Shown here piece by piece: positions 34,131 to 46,781 of a stretch of DNA of 64,000 bases; the first letter of the stretch is position 1; every line of letters starts with the position of its first letter. Both the position numbers and the translations under genes were made by a program. The notes under the pieces were generated by a model. That model searched no databases. It was not told the DNA's origin and saw nothing but the letters and a program-made list of their open reading frames with translations. Source of the DNA: Orientallactaga sibirica (lineage: Eukaryota; Chordata; Mammalia; Rodentia; Dipodidae); the NCBI GenBank assembly GCA_036365145.1, contig JAEOAD010000048.1, forward strand, positions 10,404,501 to 10,468,500, written 5' to 3'.

Positions 34131-35226
34131 CAAGCTGCTCTTGGTTGGGTGTTTTCTGCCAGCAGTGTGAACCTGACGGCAGCAGTAAAGTTGCTACTGA
34201 GAAGTGGTGTCACTGCTGCATGAAACCTGACTGGCTTTTGGCCTTTTGGAACTGCTTTGCAAGAGGAATGTGGAAGGATTTGAAATCTTGGCCTAAGAGA
34301 TGCCTTGCAGTGTTGTAAGTACAGCTTGATGGATTATTCTGGTCAGAGTTGAAAGATCTGAATGCAGGAAGAACTACGGACTGGGAGGTTTGGCTTATGA
34401 GGGTGAGAAAGAGTTTTGCCTGGACTGGGCTAAAAGCAGTTGGTGTGAGAGGCTTGCTGTTATGACCATGTCTTGAGAACTGTGGCAGGGTTGCAGTGAG
34501 TAGAAATGGACTGGTGTGAGCAGAGGGATATGGCACAGAAAACATGAAATCTTTGGGCTGAAACTGCTGCCTGTTCAGCTGCAATTGTATGAGAGATTAC
34601 AACCATTGAGACTGGGCCAGCTGACCTGCACTGGGACAACAGAAATTAAACAGAGTCTTTTGAAGGGGCATGAATGCTGAAGGAGTATTCTGTTCTTCAA
34701 TGTCTGCTTTATTCCCCCCTGGATTAACAAATTGGCACCCCACCTGGTATTATGGAGTATAAGAAATGCAGGAAAGAGAGGGTCATTGAATTTGCAACAT
34801 GGTCTTGTGTTTTGGAAATGGTCATGGGCAATATGAAGCAGGTCTGTTGGATGCCTGCATGGAGGAGACCCAATGTAATCATGAGAACGAACTGTGGGTT
34901 GCAGTGGAGACCCAGTGGAAATGTCAGGACCACAAGACGGCTGCTAAGGAGAGCTGCTGGCCCAGATGAAGTTTTCCGGGACTATAAGTAGCCTAAGTAG
35001 AACAGAGATGTGTCATTGGTTAGAATTATGGGACTCGGAGACTTGTCACTGGCTAGAGTTGCTAGACTTACAGCTACAGAATTTGATGTTTGCCCTGGTT
35101 GTTTTAAATCTTGTTAAATATTTCTTTATTATATCTAATGCCATCTTTTGCAGTGTGAATGTTTCTTCTGTGCCATTATGAGTTTTTTTTGGGGGGGGGG
35201 ATTTTTGGTATTATGGCTAAGTTTTT

Positions 35227-35259
<33 letters not shown>

Positions 35260-36076
35260 TGTTTTTGTTTTTGTTTTTCGAGGTATGGTCTCACTCTGGT
35301 CCAGGCTGACCAGAAATTATGTAGTCTCAGGGTGACCTTGAACTCATGGGAAACCTCCTACCTCTACTTCCCATGTGCTGGGATTAAAGACGTGCACCAC
35401 CATGCCCACTAATTATTGCTCAGTTTAAAGACCTTAGAAGCCAGGCATGGTGTTGCACGCCTTTAATCCCAGCACTAGGGAGACAGAGGTAGGAGGATCA
35501 CCATGCGTTCAAGGCCACCCTGAGTCTACATAATGAATTCCAGGTCAGCCTGGACTAGAGTGAAACCTACCTTGAAAATCGAAAAAAAAAAAAGACCTTG
35601 GATTATGGGGATATTTGAACGTATTAGGATTGACAAAAACTATGGGGACTTTTAAAAGTTGGACTGAAGGACTGAATACATTGCAATTTACATTGTGTAT
35701 GGTTATCAGTTTATGTGGGACAGGGGAAGAATGTGGTGGTTTGATTTGGTGTCCCCCATAAACTTAAGTCTTCTGAATGCTAGGTCCCTAGCTGATGGCA
35801 AATTGGAATTAAAGCCTTCAGGAGACAGTGTATTGTTGGGGGCAGGTTTATGAGTGTTAGAACCAGCTTCCTTTTACCAGTATTTGGCACACTCTCCTGT
35901 TGCTGTTATCCATCTGATGTTAGCCAGGAGGTGATGTACACTTTCTGCTCATGCCATCGTTTTCCCCTGCCATCATGGAGCTTTCCCTCGAGTCTGTAAG
36001 CTAAAATAAACCCTTTATCCCTCAAGCTGCTCTTGGTCAGGTGTTTTCTGATACCAATACAAATGTGACTGCAACA
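34131..36076 (+). mobile_element. MaLR-type LTR retrotransposon (non-coding internal region)
   Basis: A 5' LTR remnant at 34131-34186 is followed by TTGCTACTGAGAAGTGGTGT at 34191, the primer-binding-site region typical of mammalian MaLR elements. An internal region of about 1.5 kb without gag/pol-like frames ends in a purine tract (GGGACAGGGGAAGAA, about 35717). A 3' LTR at about 35732-36076 has an AATAAA and the GCTGCTCTTGGTCAGGTGTT segment shared with the 5' remnant. A minus B1 at about 35232-35408 and a plus B1 at about 35441-35593 sit inside. Confidence 0.8.
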
Positions 36077-36080
36077 CACA

Positions 36081-36973
36081 CTAGCAAAACTGAAGCAAGC
36101 AATAATGCCATTATTAAACCACATGCTAAGAAGGAAGGAGGACTTGCTACAGTTGATTTTAATTAATTACTTAAGTTAACCCTTAGGGTCCATGGGGACC
36201 AACTTCCTATAAAGCATATAACCTCTAAAATCAAATAACAAACCTGAATTCTATCTACAAAACAGAAGGCAGAAAATGGCTATTAAATAAGAAAATAAAA
36301 GGATTTGTCACATTGGTCTCTTTCTTTCTGGTATTATAACGCTTAGTATCTGTCATACTTTTTGTACTGCCAAAATATCCAAAGCGATGTGGCCAGGTTG
36401 TAGATGCATAGTTGTTTTCCCTAAAACCATTACAAGCCCCTCTGATAAAGCAGCTGCCAAGAATTTCTGGAAGTGCTGAGAAGCAGCCCCACAAGTAGGA
36501 CACAACTGGGCAAGCTAGTCATGTTAATTACATCCCCCTACATAATAAGTAAGTGGCATGTGATAAAATGGATTTGGGCTGGCTGAGATACAGTAATTTT
36601 TTCTAGCCAACAGTATTAACCCAGAGGTGTTCTGATCACAGCTCAGAATTTATTTTAGATGACACATGTATGCATATGACTTCACTGTTCAACTAATGTG
36701 CCGCTCTCCTTTGTAGGCATTCTCTCTGCAGACAACATCAGAGGATCTATTAATGAATAGGCCGAGGGAAAGTACCAGATCATGTAAATTAAACTGTCCA
36801 ATATTCCTGACTAATTTAAGTCCCTTGGAGCAAATAAGAAAAGGAAATTCCTTATTATGATAAACAGTACTTTTCAGAAGTGCAGAGCAGAGTAAACTTA
36901 CAAACACTGCATCTCCATGCAAACAAGTACAGGTTATGTGAGCTCCTATTATCTGTTAGAATTCCTGAATTTT
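36081..36973. other. PDS5B: Unique intron, no recognised feature
   Basis: Nearly 900 bases without an assignable repeat, making it one of the better candidates in the window for conserved non-coding sequence. Nothing specific is visible. Confidence 0.5.
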
Positions 36974-37300
36974 TATTGTTGTTGTTTTGCTTTTTCAAGA
37001 GTCTCACTCTAGCTCAGGCTGACCTGGAACTCACCCAGGATGGTCTCAAACTCACAAAATCCTCCTACCTCTGCCTCACAAGTGCCTGGATTAAAGGTGC
37101 ATGCCTCCACTCAGGACTGAATTGTTTTTTAAATACTTTATTTGCAAGAAGGATAAAAGGGAGTATGAGCGTGCGAGGACCTCTCAAGACACATGTGTGA
37201 CTTTATTCATCTGGCTTTGGATGGGAACTGGGGACTCGAACCTGGTCTGACAGGCTTTGCAAACAAGCATTTTAACCACCAAACCATCTCCCCAGCTATA
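36974..37300 (-). mobile_element. B1 and B2 SINEs, reverse orientation, side by side
   Basis: Minus B1 at about 36974-37118 and minus B2 at about 37124-37300. AGAATTCCT occurs before the B1 (about 36959) and after the B2 (about 37301), so the pair occupies one original target site. Confidence 0.75.
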
Positions 37301-37621
37301 GAATTCCTACATGTTTAGGTAACAGTCTCTCAGGGTGCCTTATAGTAGGTAAATCAGTAAGTCAATCCAGAGTTGAGAAGACTTCAATGTAGTTCCATCA
37401 GCGCTCTTGACTGATTCTGTCCAACTGTCCCAGATAGCAAGCAAAAGCAATCTGGGGTGTTTTCCTGTTTTTACAGAGGTAATATTGAAAATTACCTACA
37501 TGTCTTTCAAAAGAAAAGTAATTTTTGACATAGCCACACAAAACTAAAGTTGATGAGGGATTCTGTGTACTAATACAGATCCAAGTCCAAAAAACAAAAA
37601 TAAATTAAAAAGAAAAAAATA

Positions 37622-38465
37622 GGGCTGGAGAGATGACTTAGTGGTTAAAGCACTGGCCTGTGAAGCCTAAGGACCGTTCTATTCCTCAGGACCCAGATGT
37701 ACAAGGTGGCGCATGCATCTGGAGTTCGTTTGCAGAGGCTAGAGGCCCTGGCGTGCCCACTCTCTCTATCTGCCTCTTTCCCCTTCCCCTCCCCCTCCCT
37801 TTGCCTCCAAATAAATAAAACAGAAAATAATAAAGTGCAGTGATTCCTAGCAGTAATCTACCTACTCTTATTTTCTGTAATAAAGCCTGGAAGCCATGTT
37901 TCCTTTTGTATACTAACAATTTCCCTAATCACCCCAAAATTCTCATTCCCAGAGATCCCAAATCATCTTCACATAATGTAACTTAGCTATTTACATTACC
38001 GAACAACTACATGAAAATATACAGTAATTCAATAATAAAAGTGCCATGGGCTGGAGAGATGGCTCAGAGGTTAACAGCATTTGTCTGCAAAGCCTGAAGG
38101 TCCAGGTTCAATTCCTCAGTATCCATGTAAAGCCAGATGCACAAACTGGTGCATGCACCCGTTGTTCCTTTGCAGTGGCAGCAGGATAAGGTGTGCCCAT
38201 ACTCTCTGTCTCTCTCTCTCTCTCTCTCATATAAATAAATAAAAATATTTTTATGGGCTGGAGAGATGTCTTAGCAGTTAAGATACTTGACTGTGAAGCC
38301 AAAGGACCCAGGTTCAATTCCCCAGGACCCAGGGAACCCAGATGCACAAGGTGGTGCATGCGTCTGGAGTTCGTTTGCAGTGGCTGGAGGCCCTGGCACC
38401 CCCATTCTCCCCCTACAATCTGCCTTTTTCCCTCTCTCTCAAATAAATAAATTTAAAAAGAAGTA
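37622..38465 (+). mobile_element. Three B2 SINEs
   Basis: Copies at about 37622-37825, 38047-38250 and 38255-38465. The third inserted into the tail region of the second. 37826-38046 is unique. Confidence 0.82.
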
Positions 38466-38704
38466 TTTTTTAAATACCAAAGAAAACATTTTCCACATGC
38501 AACAATACAGATTATCTCATAAATACACTGAACTTAGTAAATCAGACACAAAAGACTACATTTGAGTTAATTTATATGAAGTTCAAAACTGAATCAGAAT
38601 AATGATTACCCCCTGAGTAGCAGTAACTTAAAGATTTGAGATATATGGTAATATGTTTCTTGATCTAAATGCTGGCTACACAGAATGTGGAAAAACTCAT
38701 GAAA

Positions 38705-39299
38705 GTCAGGTGTGGTGGCGCACGCCTTTAATACCAGCACTCGGGAGGCAGGGGTAGGAAGGTCACCATGAGTTCGAGGCCACCCTGAGACTACATAGTA
38801 AATTCCAGGTCAGCCTGGGCTAGAGTGAGACCCTACTTCGAAAAACCAGAAAGAAAAGAAAAGAAGGAAAGGAAAGGGAAGGGAAAGGGGAAGGGGAAGG
38901 GAAGGATTCATGAACCTATCAATCAACTTACAACTTAATATATTTACTTGGTACATACATAAACAAAAAGTTAATTTTTAAAAAGCCGGACATGGTGGCA
39001 CACACCTTTAATTCCAGCAATCAGGAGACAGAAGTAAGAAGATCACTGAGTTCGAGACCAGCCTAAGACTACAAAGTGAATTCCAAGTGAGCCTGGGCTA
39101 CAGTGAGACCCTACCTCAAAAAGAAAAAAGGTTGCCAGGCGTGGTGGCGCACGCCTTTAATCCCAGCACTCTGGGAGGCAGAGGTAGGAGGATTGTTGTG
39201 AGTTTAAGGCCACCCTGAGACTTCATACTGTGAATTCCAGGTCAGCCTGGACTAGAGTGAGACCCTACCACGAAAAAAAAAAAAAAAAACAAAAACCTT
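38705..39299 (+). mobile_element. Three B1 SINEs
   Basis: Copies at about 38705-38905 (with (AAAG)n/(GGAA)n tail), 38982-39131 and 39133-39299. The unique gap is 38906-38981. Confidence 0.82.
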
Positions 39300-39847
39300 A
39301 AGCTACAGTCTCCAATTCCCAACCTCAAAACTATTATGAAGCTACAATAACTAATACATTACAGTATAGGCATAATGCATAAATCAATGAAATACAATGG
39401 ATAGTCCAGAAATAACTCCCACACTACTAAGAGAAACTGGCTTGTCACTACACAAGGAGGCTGATAAGAAGTATGTCTGGAATGCAGGAGTTCCTCTAGC
39501 ATGCCATGTATGATTTCCATGTATTATAGCTAAAGTCACCGGAAATAATCCAGGCAGAACTGCTAACTTCCCAGATCATTAAAGAATGAAAACCTAGGTC
39601 ATTTCACCAGGCAGGAAACCACAAACAGCTGCAGTACTTGCCAAGGACAGAGGGATTTTGGAATGACAGTGGGAAAAGGTAATTAGAGATAACTACAACC
39701 ACATAACTAGCTGTAGAAATAAGAACTATTGAGAATTTTTGCTTTATTTTAATATAAAATTGTGTACATATTATCTCCCCTTCACTATCCACCTGTTAGT
39801 AGCTTAACCTCATGTCACACTAGTTAAATTATAAGACACTGAGTAAA

Positions 39848-40024
39848 CTGGGCGTGGTGGTGCACGCCTTTAATCCCAGCCCTCGGGAGGCAAAGGGAGG
39901 AGGATAGCCATGAGTTCAAGGCCACCCTGAGACTATATAATTAATTCCAGGTCAGCCTGGGCTAGAGTAAGACCCTACCTCGAAAAACCAAAAAAATAAA
40001 TAAATAAATAAATAATAAAAAAAA
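39848..40024 (+). mobile_element. B1 SINE
   Basis: Young B1 with AAAT-type tail. 39300-39847 to its left shows nothing recognisable. Confidence 0.85.
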
Positions 40025-40745
40025 AGATACTGAGTATAAAATGTGACTCAGCTAAAAAACTATTCTAAAAATGTACAAAGGCACTTTGCTCTTTTAAGAG
40101 ATTTGTGTGTTATTTGAACAGGCATTTCGTTATGCATGGCAAAAGTCTAATTTCATAGCTATCTTTTATGTGTAAGTTAAAAATGATTAAAGTAGTGAAT
40201 CTTCATGGTGAGAAGAAATGAATTATAACAGCTCTATATCCTATTAACATATTTAGATTGCAACTACATTTCCTAAACCCTTTTCCGTGCATGGCTATGA
40301 GTTAGACTTGTTCTCAAGAAAAAAAAATTCCCATCAAACAAACAGGTGTTGCGGTCAACAGCACTGGCCTGGTACTATCAGCACATGGGCCTCTGGCTCA
40401 CTCTCACTGACAAGGCATCGCTGCTGGGCCACAGCTACTGTCTCCTATCACATCTCCTGTGTCTCTTCAAGGAATCCTGAGGTAGGTCTGTGCTCAGCTC
40501 TGAAGAAAGGTGTGCCATGCCTATTTTGTAGTCACCCTCATTATCTCAAAGTTGCAGGTTTAGGTTACGGGTCAGCTCATTTCCAAGACCTCCAAATCCT
40601 CCTTGCAGGTTCCAGCTTAGTCAAGCTCTCCTCCACGTCATGTCTATCTTTCCTTCCCCAAGTGCCCAGTGCTACTCCATCAAGCCTGCCAGCAGACTCA
40701 GAAGAGTATAACCAAATTCCTACATTTGATAAAAAAATCATCCTG

Positions 40746-40945
40746 CAGGGGCTGGGAGGTTGCTCCACGTCGAATGCACTTGCTTACAAAGCCTGCCAGC
40801 CCAGGTTCTATTTCCCAGTACCCATGAAGAGCCAGATGCCCAAAGTGTTTGTCTTTATCTGCAGTGCATTTGCAGTAGCAAGAGGCCTAGGTACACCATA
40901 CTCTTTCTTGCTATGTCTCTTTTCTGTCTCTCAAATAATTTTTTT
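40746..40945 (+). mobile_element. Diverged B2 SINE
   Basis: Starts CAGGGGCTGGGAGGTTGCTC and follows the B2 order with many substitutions. It lies immediately left of the RPS8 pseudogene. 40025-40745 is unassigned. Confidence 0.7.
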
Positions 40946-40952
40946 TTATTAC

Positions 40953-41245
40953 AAGGGGCAAGCTGACTTCTGAAGAGGAAGTGATTTTTAATAAAAATAA
41001 ACCAAAGAAAATTCAAAAGAAATACTATGAAAGGATAAAAAATGCCAAAATCAGCAGGCTTCTGGAGGAGCAGTTCCAGCAGGACAAGCTTCTCGCCTGC
41101 ATTGCGTGGAGGCCTGGCCATCGTGGCTGAGCCGATGGCTAATGCTAGAGAGCAAGGAGCTGGAGTTCTATCTGAGGAAGATCAAAGCCCAGAAAGATGA
41201 ATAAATCATCCTTAGTCCTATAACAAAGCTGTTTGTTGTTCTATG
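40953..41245 (+). pseudogene. RPS8: RPS8 processed pseudogene, 5'-truncated
   Basis: The reading beginning [11 protein letters not shown] and continuing ...[16 protein letters not shown] matches the C-terminal third of ribosomal protein S8, a small-subunit component. Stops and frameshifts follow in the last 30 codons, though a YLRKIKAQK-like end is visible. The 3' UTR is still recognisable (CAAAGCTGTTTGTTGTTCTA near 41223). No introns. The 5' two-thirds are missing, consistent with incomplete LINE-1-mediated reverse transcription. A clear poly(A) tail is no longer visible. Confidence 0.85.
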
Positions 41246-41254
41246 TGTTAAAAT

Positions 41255-43388
41255 TTTTTGCTTTAAGTTTCAAGGAAAAGTTTCATCCTGGTGGGGAAAC
41301 CATGGTAGAATGGAAAGCAGGCCAGCCATCCTAGCTCCACAGCATCAGGAGGGAAGTCATCTATCCACTGGGCTTGAAGCCAGGCCATGAACATTCAGTA
41401 GGACTAACAAACCTCACAGTCAGCGCTCAGTGACACACCTCCTCCAAGCAAGGGTCTACCTTGCAAAGGCTCCAAAACTCTCCCAAATTGCCACCTGCTG
41501 AGGACCAAATATTCAAAACACATAAGCCTAAAGAAAACATTTCATTAAACCACCACATTCTAGCCGTGGACCCCACAGACTCATGACCATCTCATGATGT
41601 AAAATATATTCAGTCAGACCTTAAAAGTCCCCAGTCAGCCAGGCGTGGTGGTGCATACCTTTAATCCCAGCACTTGGGAAGCAGAGGTAGGAGGATCGCC
41701 ATGAGTCAAGGCCACCCTGAGACTACATGGTTAATTCCAGGTCAGCCTAGACCAGAGTGAAACCCTACCTCGAAAAACCAAAAAAAAAAAAAAAAAAAGT
41801 CCCCAGTCTTGTCAGACATGGTGGCACACAACCTTTAATCCTAGCACTCAGAAGGCAGAAGTAAAAGGACTGCTGTGAGGTCAAGGCCAGCCTGGGACTA
41901 CAGAGTGAGATCCAGGTCAGCCTGGGCTAGAGTGAGACTCTACCTCAAAAAACAAAAACCACAGCCAGGTGTGGTGGTATACACCTTTAATCCCAGCACT
42001 CAGGAGGCAGAAGTAGGAGCATGGCCGAGAGTTGGAGGTCACCCTGAGACTATATAGTGAATTCCAGATCAACCTGGGCTAGAGCGAAACCTTACCTGGG
42101 AAAAAAAAAAAAAGTCCCTAGTCTTTACTAGTCCTAATAATATTCAAAGCTCCAAAGTCTCAGCTAAACAGTCTGTAACTGCTGTGTGCCCTGTATTAAA
42201 ACACAAGTTACATACTTTCAACTCATAATGTAACCAAGTAAACATTCCCATTCAAAAAGAAGGAATGGGAACACAGCAAGGGAAGAACTGGACAATGTAT
42301 GACGGAAAACATCAATGCCTGCAACTCCATGTCCAGCATCTGGAATTTGTGATTATATTCTCTAGGCTCCAATCCACACTCAGCTATGCTGCTTATAGGC
42401 CCAGGGAAAATCCATCCTGAGTCAGCAGCTTTCCTTGATGGCAGTCTCACAATCTCCGTAGTACTGGGGTCTCTGCTGCAGCCCACAGCTCATGCTCACC
42501 ACTCCACACTGGGCCACAAGAGGACCTCCTTGCAGGAGCCTCAACTCTGTCTCACATCAGCATCTCCTGTCTGTGTGCCCTTCATTACTCTTTTTCCAGC
42601 ATCTTAATGCTTCCAAAGCCAGTATGAGGTGGGTAAATTTGTAAGCCCACAGGAGACCAAAGCCTGGAAGAGTAAGGAAACGCCTTCAGCATTCGTCATT
42701 CAGGCTTCTTCCTCTGAGAGCAATCAGCACTCTTCCTCTTGTCCCAGTGCAGAGGGAGACAGACTAGAACACAGCCAGCCTCTCTGCCAGAGTGTCACAT
42801 AAACTACGTCTAGCCCAGTCCCAACAAAGTCCTTTCTTCCCTCTCTGTAACCTGGTAGGCTAGAGCTCCAGTAGGGCAATCAGTTAGCATGTGGTGTTTA
42901 CATGAAACCTCATAGGCTAAATCTGAAAGTTCAAAGTTCTGTATCTTTCCATATTCCTCCCACAAATCAGTTCCAAAAGACTAAAAACCAGGCTTATCAC
43001 ATCAACAGATCCACTTCTCAGTACCAATTTTTTTGTAGCAGTTGCCTTACCACTGCTGAAACAAAATATCCAACCAAAAGCAGCTTATGGGAGAAAAGGT
43101 TTTAATTCAGCTTACAGTTTCAAGGGGACATTTCATTATGGCAGGAAAAACAGCAGGGCTGAGCAAAAGACTAGGTCACATCTCCACAAGGACAGAAGGA
43201 AACTGTCTAACTACTAGGTTCAGAGCTGGGCTGTATTAACCCCAAAGACCACTCACTCCCAGCAATAAAACCTCCACAAACAAGAATCCACCTCCCAAAG
43301 GCCCCACAATTTTCCCAAATTGCTACCAGCTGACATCTAAATATTCAAAACACATGAACCTATGAAAGACATTCCATTCAAACTACCA
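41255..43388 (-). mobile_element. MaLR/ORR1-like LTR retrotransposon, minus strand
   Basis: On the minus strand a 5' LTR (43388 down to about 43033) starts TGGTAGTTTGAATGGAATG. It is followed by AATTGGTACTGAGAAGTGGA, the MaLR primer-binding-site region. A diverged 3' LTR lies at about 41566-41255, starting TGTGGTGGTTTAATG. The internal region is non-coding and contains three plus-strand B1s at about 41637-41798, 41813-41962 and 41964-42112. Confidence 0.72.
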
Positions 43389-43435
43389 GGGTCTCTGAAC
43401 AGGAATACCCCAATTCAGCTAGACAACTGAACCAG

Positions 43436-43582
43436 TAAATCCCAGGGACCTTCCCGTCTCTGCCTCCCCAGTGCTGGATTATAGGTGCACACCATCAAGA
43501 CCAGTATTTACATGGGTGCCTTAAATCCAAACTAAGATCCTGTTTGCATGAAAAGCATTTACCCACTGTGCCATCTCCCCCA
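43436..43582 (-). mobile_element. B4-like SINE
   Basis: On the plus strand, CCAGTGCTGGATTATAGGTG followed by ATTTACCCACTGTGCCATCT matches the complement of B4, a rodent SINE made of an ID-like head joined to a B1-like part. Confidence 0.65.
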
Positions 43583-43589
43583 AACCAAT

Positions 43590-43954
43590 AAAGGGGATTT
43601 TTTTTTTGAGAGAGAGAGGGAAAAAGGCAGAGTGAGATAGAGAGAGAATGGGCGTGCCAGGGCTTCCAGCCACTGCACACGAACTCCAGATGCATGTCCC
43701 CTTTGTGCATCTGGCTTATGTGGGTCCTGGGGAATCAAACCGAAGTCCTTTAGCTTTGCAGGCAAATGCCTTAACCGCTAAGCCATCTCTCCAGCCCAAT
43801 TTTTTGTTTGTTTTTTGAGGTAGGGTCTTGCTCTACCTCAGGCTGACCTGGAATTCACTATTAGTCTCAGGCCGGCCTAGAACTCACGGCAACCCTCTAC
43901 CTCTGCCTCCCAAGTGCTGGAATTAAATGCGTGTGCCACCACACCCGGCTTTAA
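43590..43954 (-). mobile_element. B2 and B1 SINEs, reverse orientation
   Basis: Minus B2 at about 43590-43797 followed directly by minus B1 at about 43798-43954. Confidence 0.85.
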
Positions 43955-44312
43955 AGGGGACTTTTTAATGAAATAAAAATTACTCAATTCTAGAATTAAA
44001 GGACATATTACTTGAAAATGGGCTTAACAGCAGAAAGAAGATTAAATAGACTTAAGTTACTTTAAGGACAGATCAGTAAAAGTTACTAACCAGAAAAACT
44101 GAGAGAGAAAAATTGGGAGGAAAAAAAAAAAATCACAGACTTGTAGTACAACAGAATAATATTTAACATGAACTCTCAGGGGGGAAAAAAATGAATGGGG
44201 CAGGGGAAAAAAACTTTAAGTAATAGTTAAAATATTCTAAATTTTGTGGATAATATCAATATTCAAATCAAAGAAGTTCAAACTCCAAGTAGAATATTTT
44301 TTAAAGTACATA

Positions 44313-45043
44313 TCAGGGCGGGCGTGTGACGCAAGGCTTTAATCCCAGCACTCAGAAGGCAGAGGTAAGAGAATCACCATGAGTTCGAGGTCACCCTGAG
44401 ACTACATAGTGAATTCCAGGTCAGCCTGGGCTAGAGTGAGACCCTATCTCGAAAAACAAAAAAAAAAAAAAAAAAAAAAAAAGTACACATCAAATTGGGC
44501 TGGGGGGATGGCTCAGCACTTTGTTAAAGGCACTTCCTTTTACAAAGTCTGTGGGCCTGCAGTACCCACATAAGCCAGATACACAAAGTGGTGCATGTAT
44601 CTGGTGTTCATTTGCAGTGGCAAGAGACCCTGGAATACCCACATTCACTCTCTCAATCTCTCATAAATAAATAAAAATATTTTAAGTATACATCACAGTT
44701 TTGAAAATTAGCTGAGAATGGTGGCATATGCCTTTGAACCCAGAATTCAGGAGGCTGTTAGGAGGACAACTTTGGGTTCTAGGCCAGCTTGAAGCTATAG
44801 AGTTAGTTCTAGGTCACCTTGAGCTTGAGTGAGAACCCGCTGGGGAAAAACAAAAGAAAAAATTATCAAAATTTTTTAAAATCTGGGTGTGGTGGTGCAT
44901 GCCTTTAATCCCAGCACTCGGAGGCAGAGGTAGGAGGTTCACCGTGAGTTCAAGGCCACCCTGAGACTACATAGCAAATTCCAGGTCAGCCTGGGCAAGA
45001 GCGAGACCCTACCTAAAAAAAACAAAAAATAAATAAATAAAAC
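44313..45043 (+). mobile_element. B1, B2, B1, B1 cluster
   Basis: B1 at 44313-44483, B2 at 44498-44690, diverged B1 at 44710-44866 and B1 at 44882-45043. 43955-44312 is unique. Confidence 0.8.
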
Positions 45044-45229
45044 TGTAACCCAAAAAGAAACCCTTTCCTTCCATAAACTGTTTCTGGTCAAATGTTTTGT
45101 CCAAGCAATGAAAAAGGTAACTGCTACAGATTAAAGCAGGTAGTCCAAGCAAATAGAACCAGAAAGCAAGCAGACAGCAATATTTAAGTATCTCACAGAA
45201 CAAACTTCAAAATAAAACTAGTCAAAGAG

Positions 45230-45440
45230 AGACAAAGATCATTTCATATTGCATATTATTAAGGGAACAATCCAAATATTAAAATTCTAAACATATAAGG
45301 ATCAAACACACATGTAATGCAATTTCATAAAACAAATATTACTAGATATAACGTCACAGACTAACTCCAAATGATAATATAGTGGGTGACTTCAATACCA
45401 AACTCTCATTAATAGGACATTCAGACAAAAAAAATGGACA
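45230..45440 (+). mobile_element. Older LINE-1 ORF2 endonuclease fragment, left half
   Basis: Broken frames give LINE-1 endonuclease text, including GTGGGTGACTTCAATACCAA (VGDFNT) near 45384. The element stops at AAAAAAAATGGACA (45427-45440), where a younger LINE-1 begins. It continues in the same reading position at 52266. Confidence 0.8.
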
Positions 45441-45625
45441 AAGGAAGACTTCCGGGCCAGACGGCGTAAGAACCACGCCAAACCAGCCTAGGGAAGAAAA
45501 AAAACAGCAAAATACGCTCTTCTACTAAAAAGTGAGGTGTATAATAAATTATCAGCCGCAACAGAGAAGTAGGAGAGATCCAGAACATCTAGAGCCCACA
45601 GAAGCAAGCAGAAGCAGCTCCAGCA

Positions 45626-46267
45626 GTGGAGGCACCAGTTCCACGCAGCCGAAGTCACCAGGCTCCACCTGAGCCACAGGAAAAAAGCCAGGTGAGGGGA
45701 TTTTCCATTCACACCGGACTCCTCGCAAACTCAAGAAACGTGGAAGGGAAAAAGGCCGGGACCAACAGAGCTGCTTCTGAGGAAGAGGATGGCAAGAACC
45801 AGCAGAACTTCAGCCATCATCCACAACCTCCCCTATCCCAACGCCAAAACAGCACCAGCAAGCACCAGACACCTGGGGAAGGGAACTCACCTACACAGCA
45901 CCCTGCACAGGTGATCAGAGCAGTGAAAGGTTGGAAAACAATGTCTCACACAAATGGGCCTACAAAACAAGCAGGGGTCGCTATCCTAATATCTGACAGG
46001 GTAGACTTCAGACCAACAATAGTTAGGAAAGATAAGGAAGGTTATTTTATATTGACTAAAGGAACATTCCAACAGGAAGACATTACAATCCTAAACATAT
46101 ATGCACCTAACATGGGGGCTCCCAATTTCATCAAACAAACGCTATTAGAACTAAGGTCACGGATAACACCAAACACAGTTGAAGTGGGTGACTTCAACAC
46201 CCCACTCTCACCAATTGATAGGTCATCCCGGCAAAAAAATAAACAGAGATGCATCTGGATTAAATGA
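45626..46267 (+). pseudogene. LINE-1 5' UTR/endonuclease fusion frame (213 codons)
   Basis: About 98 residues from 5' UTR-like sequence, rich in S, Q and P, run in frame into LINE-1 ORF2 endonuclease at about AVKGWKT (near 45923). The endonuclease part keeps VAILISD and VGDFNTPLSP. ORF1 and roughly the first 90 residues of ORF2 are absent, so the N-terminal endonuclease active-site residues are lost. A frameshift near 46240 ends the frame. It is an inactive remnant. Confidence 0.75.
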
Positions 46268-46781
46268 GGTCATAGATCAAATGGACCTAACAGTATCTAC
46301 AGGACATTTTATCCAAATGCTTCAGAATACACATTCTTTTCAGAAGCACATGGAACAGCCTCTAAAATAGACCATGTACTAGAACACAAAGCAAATCTTA
46401 ATAAATACAGGAAATTTGAAATGATTCCTTTCATTCTATCTGATCACAATTAGATCAAACTACAAATCAAGACTACATAGTTAATTCCAGGTCAGCCTGG
46501 GCCAGAGTAAGACCCTACCTTGAAAAAAAAAAAAAAACAAAAAAAAAAAAAAACTACAAATCAATAGCAAGAAAAGCTATAAAGCATACACAAAATCATG
46601 GAAACTAAACAATACATTACTAAATGATGAATGGGTCAATGAAGAAATCAAGAAGGAAATCAAAAAATTCAGAGTCAAATGATAATGAAAACACAACATA
46701 CCAAAACTTTTGGGACACAATGAAGGCAGTCCTAAGAGGGAAATTTACAGCTTTAAGCGCCTATATTAAGAAATTAGAAAG

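Noticed and set aside
34210..34584. 124-codon minus-strand frame, nearly repeated at 56972-57262
   Set aside because: Both lie antisense within copies of the same non-coding MaLR internal region. The shared frame reflects repeat identity, not coding constraint, and one copy is already frameshifted.
40287..40973. Longest open frame in the window (228 codons, plus strand)
   Set aside because: It crosses unassigned intron and a diverged B2 and ends in the RPS8 pseudogene. It lacks splice signals and any recognisable family motif, so it is a chance opening.
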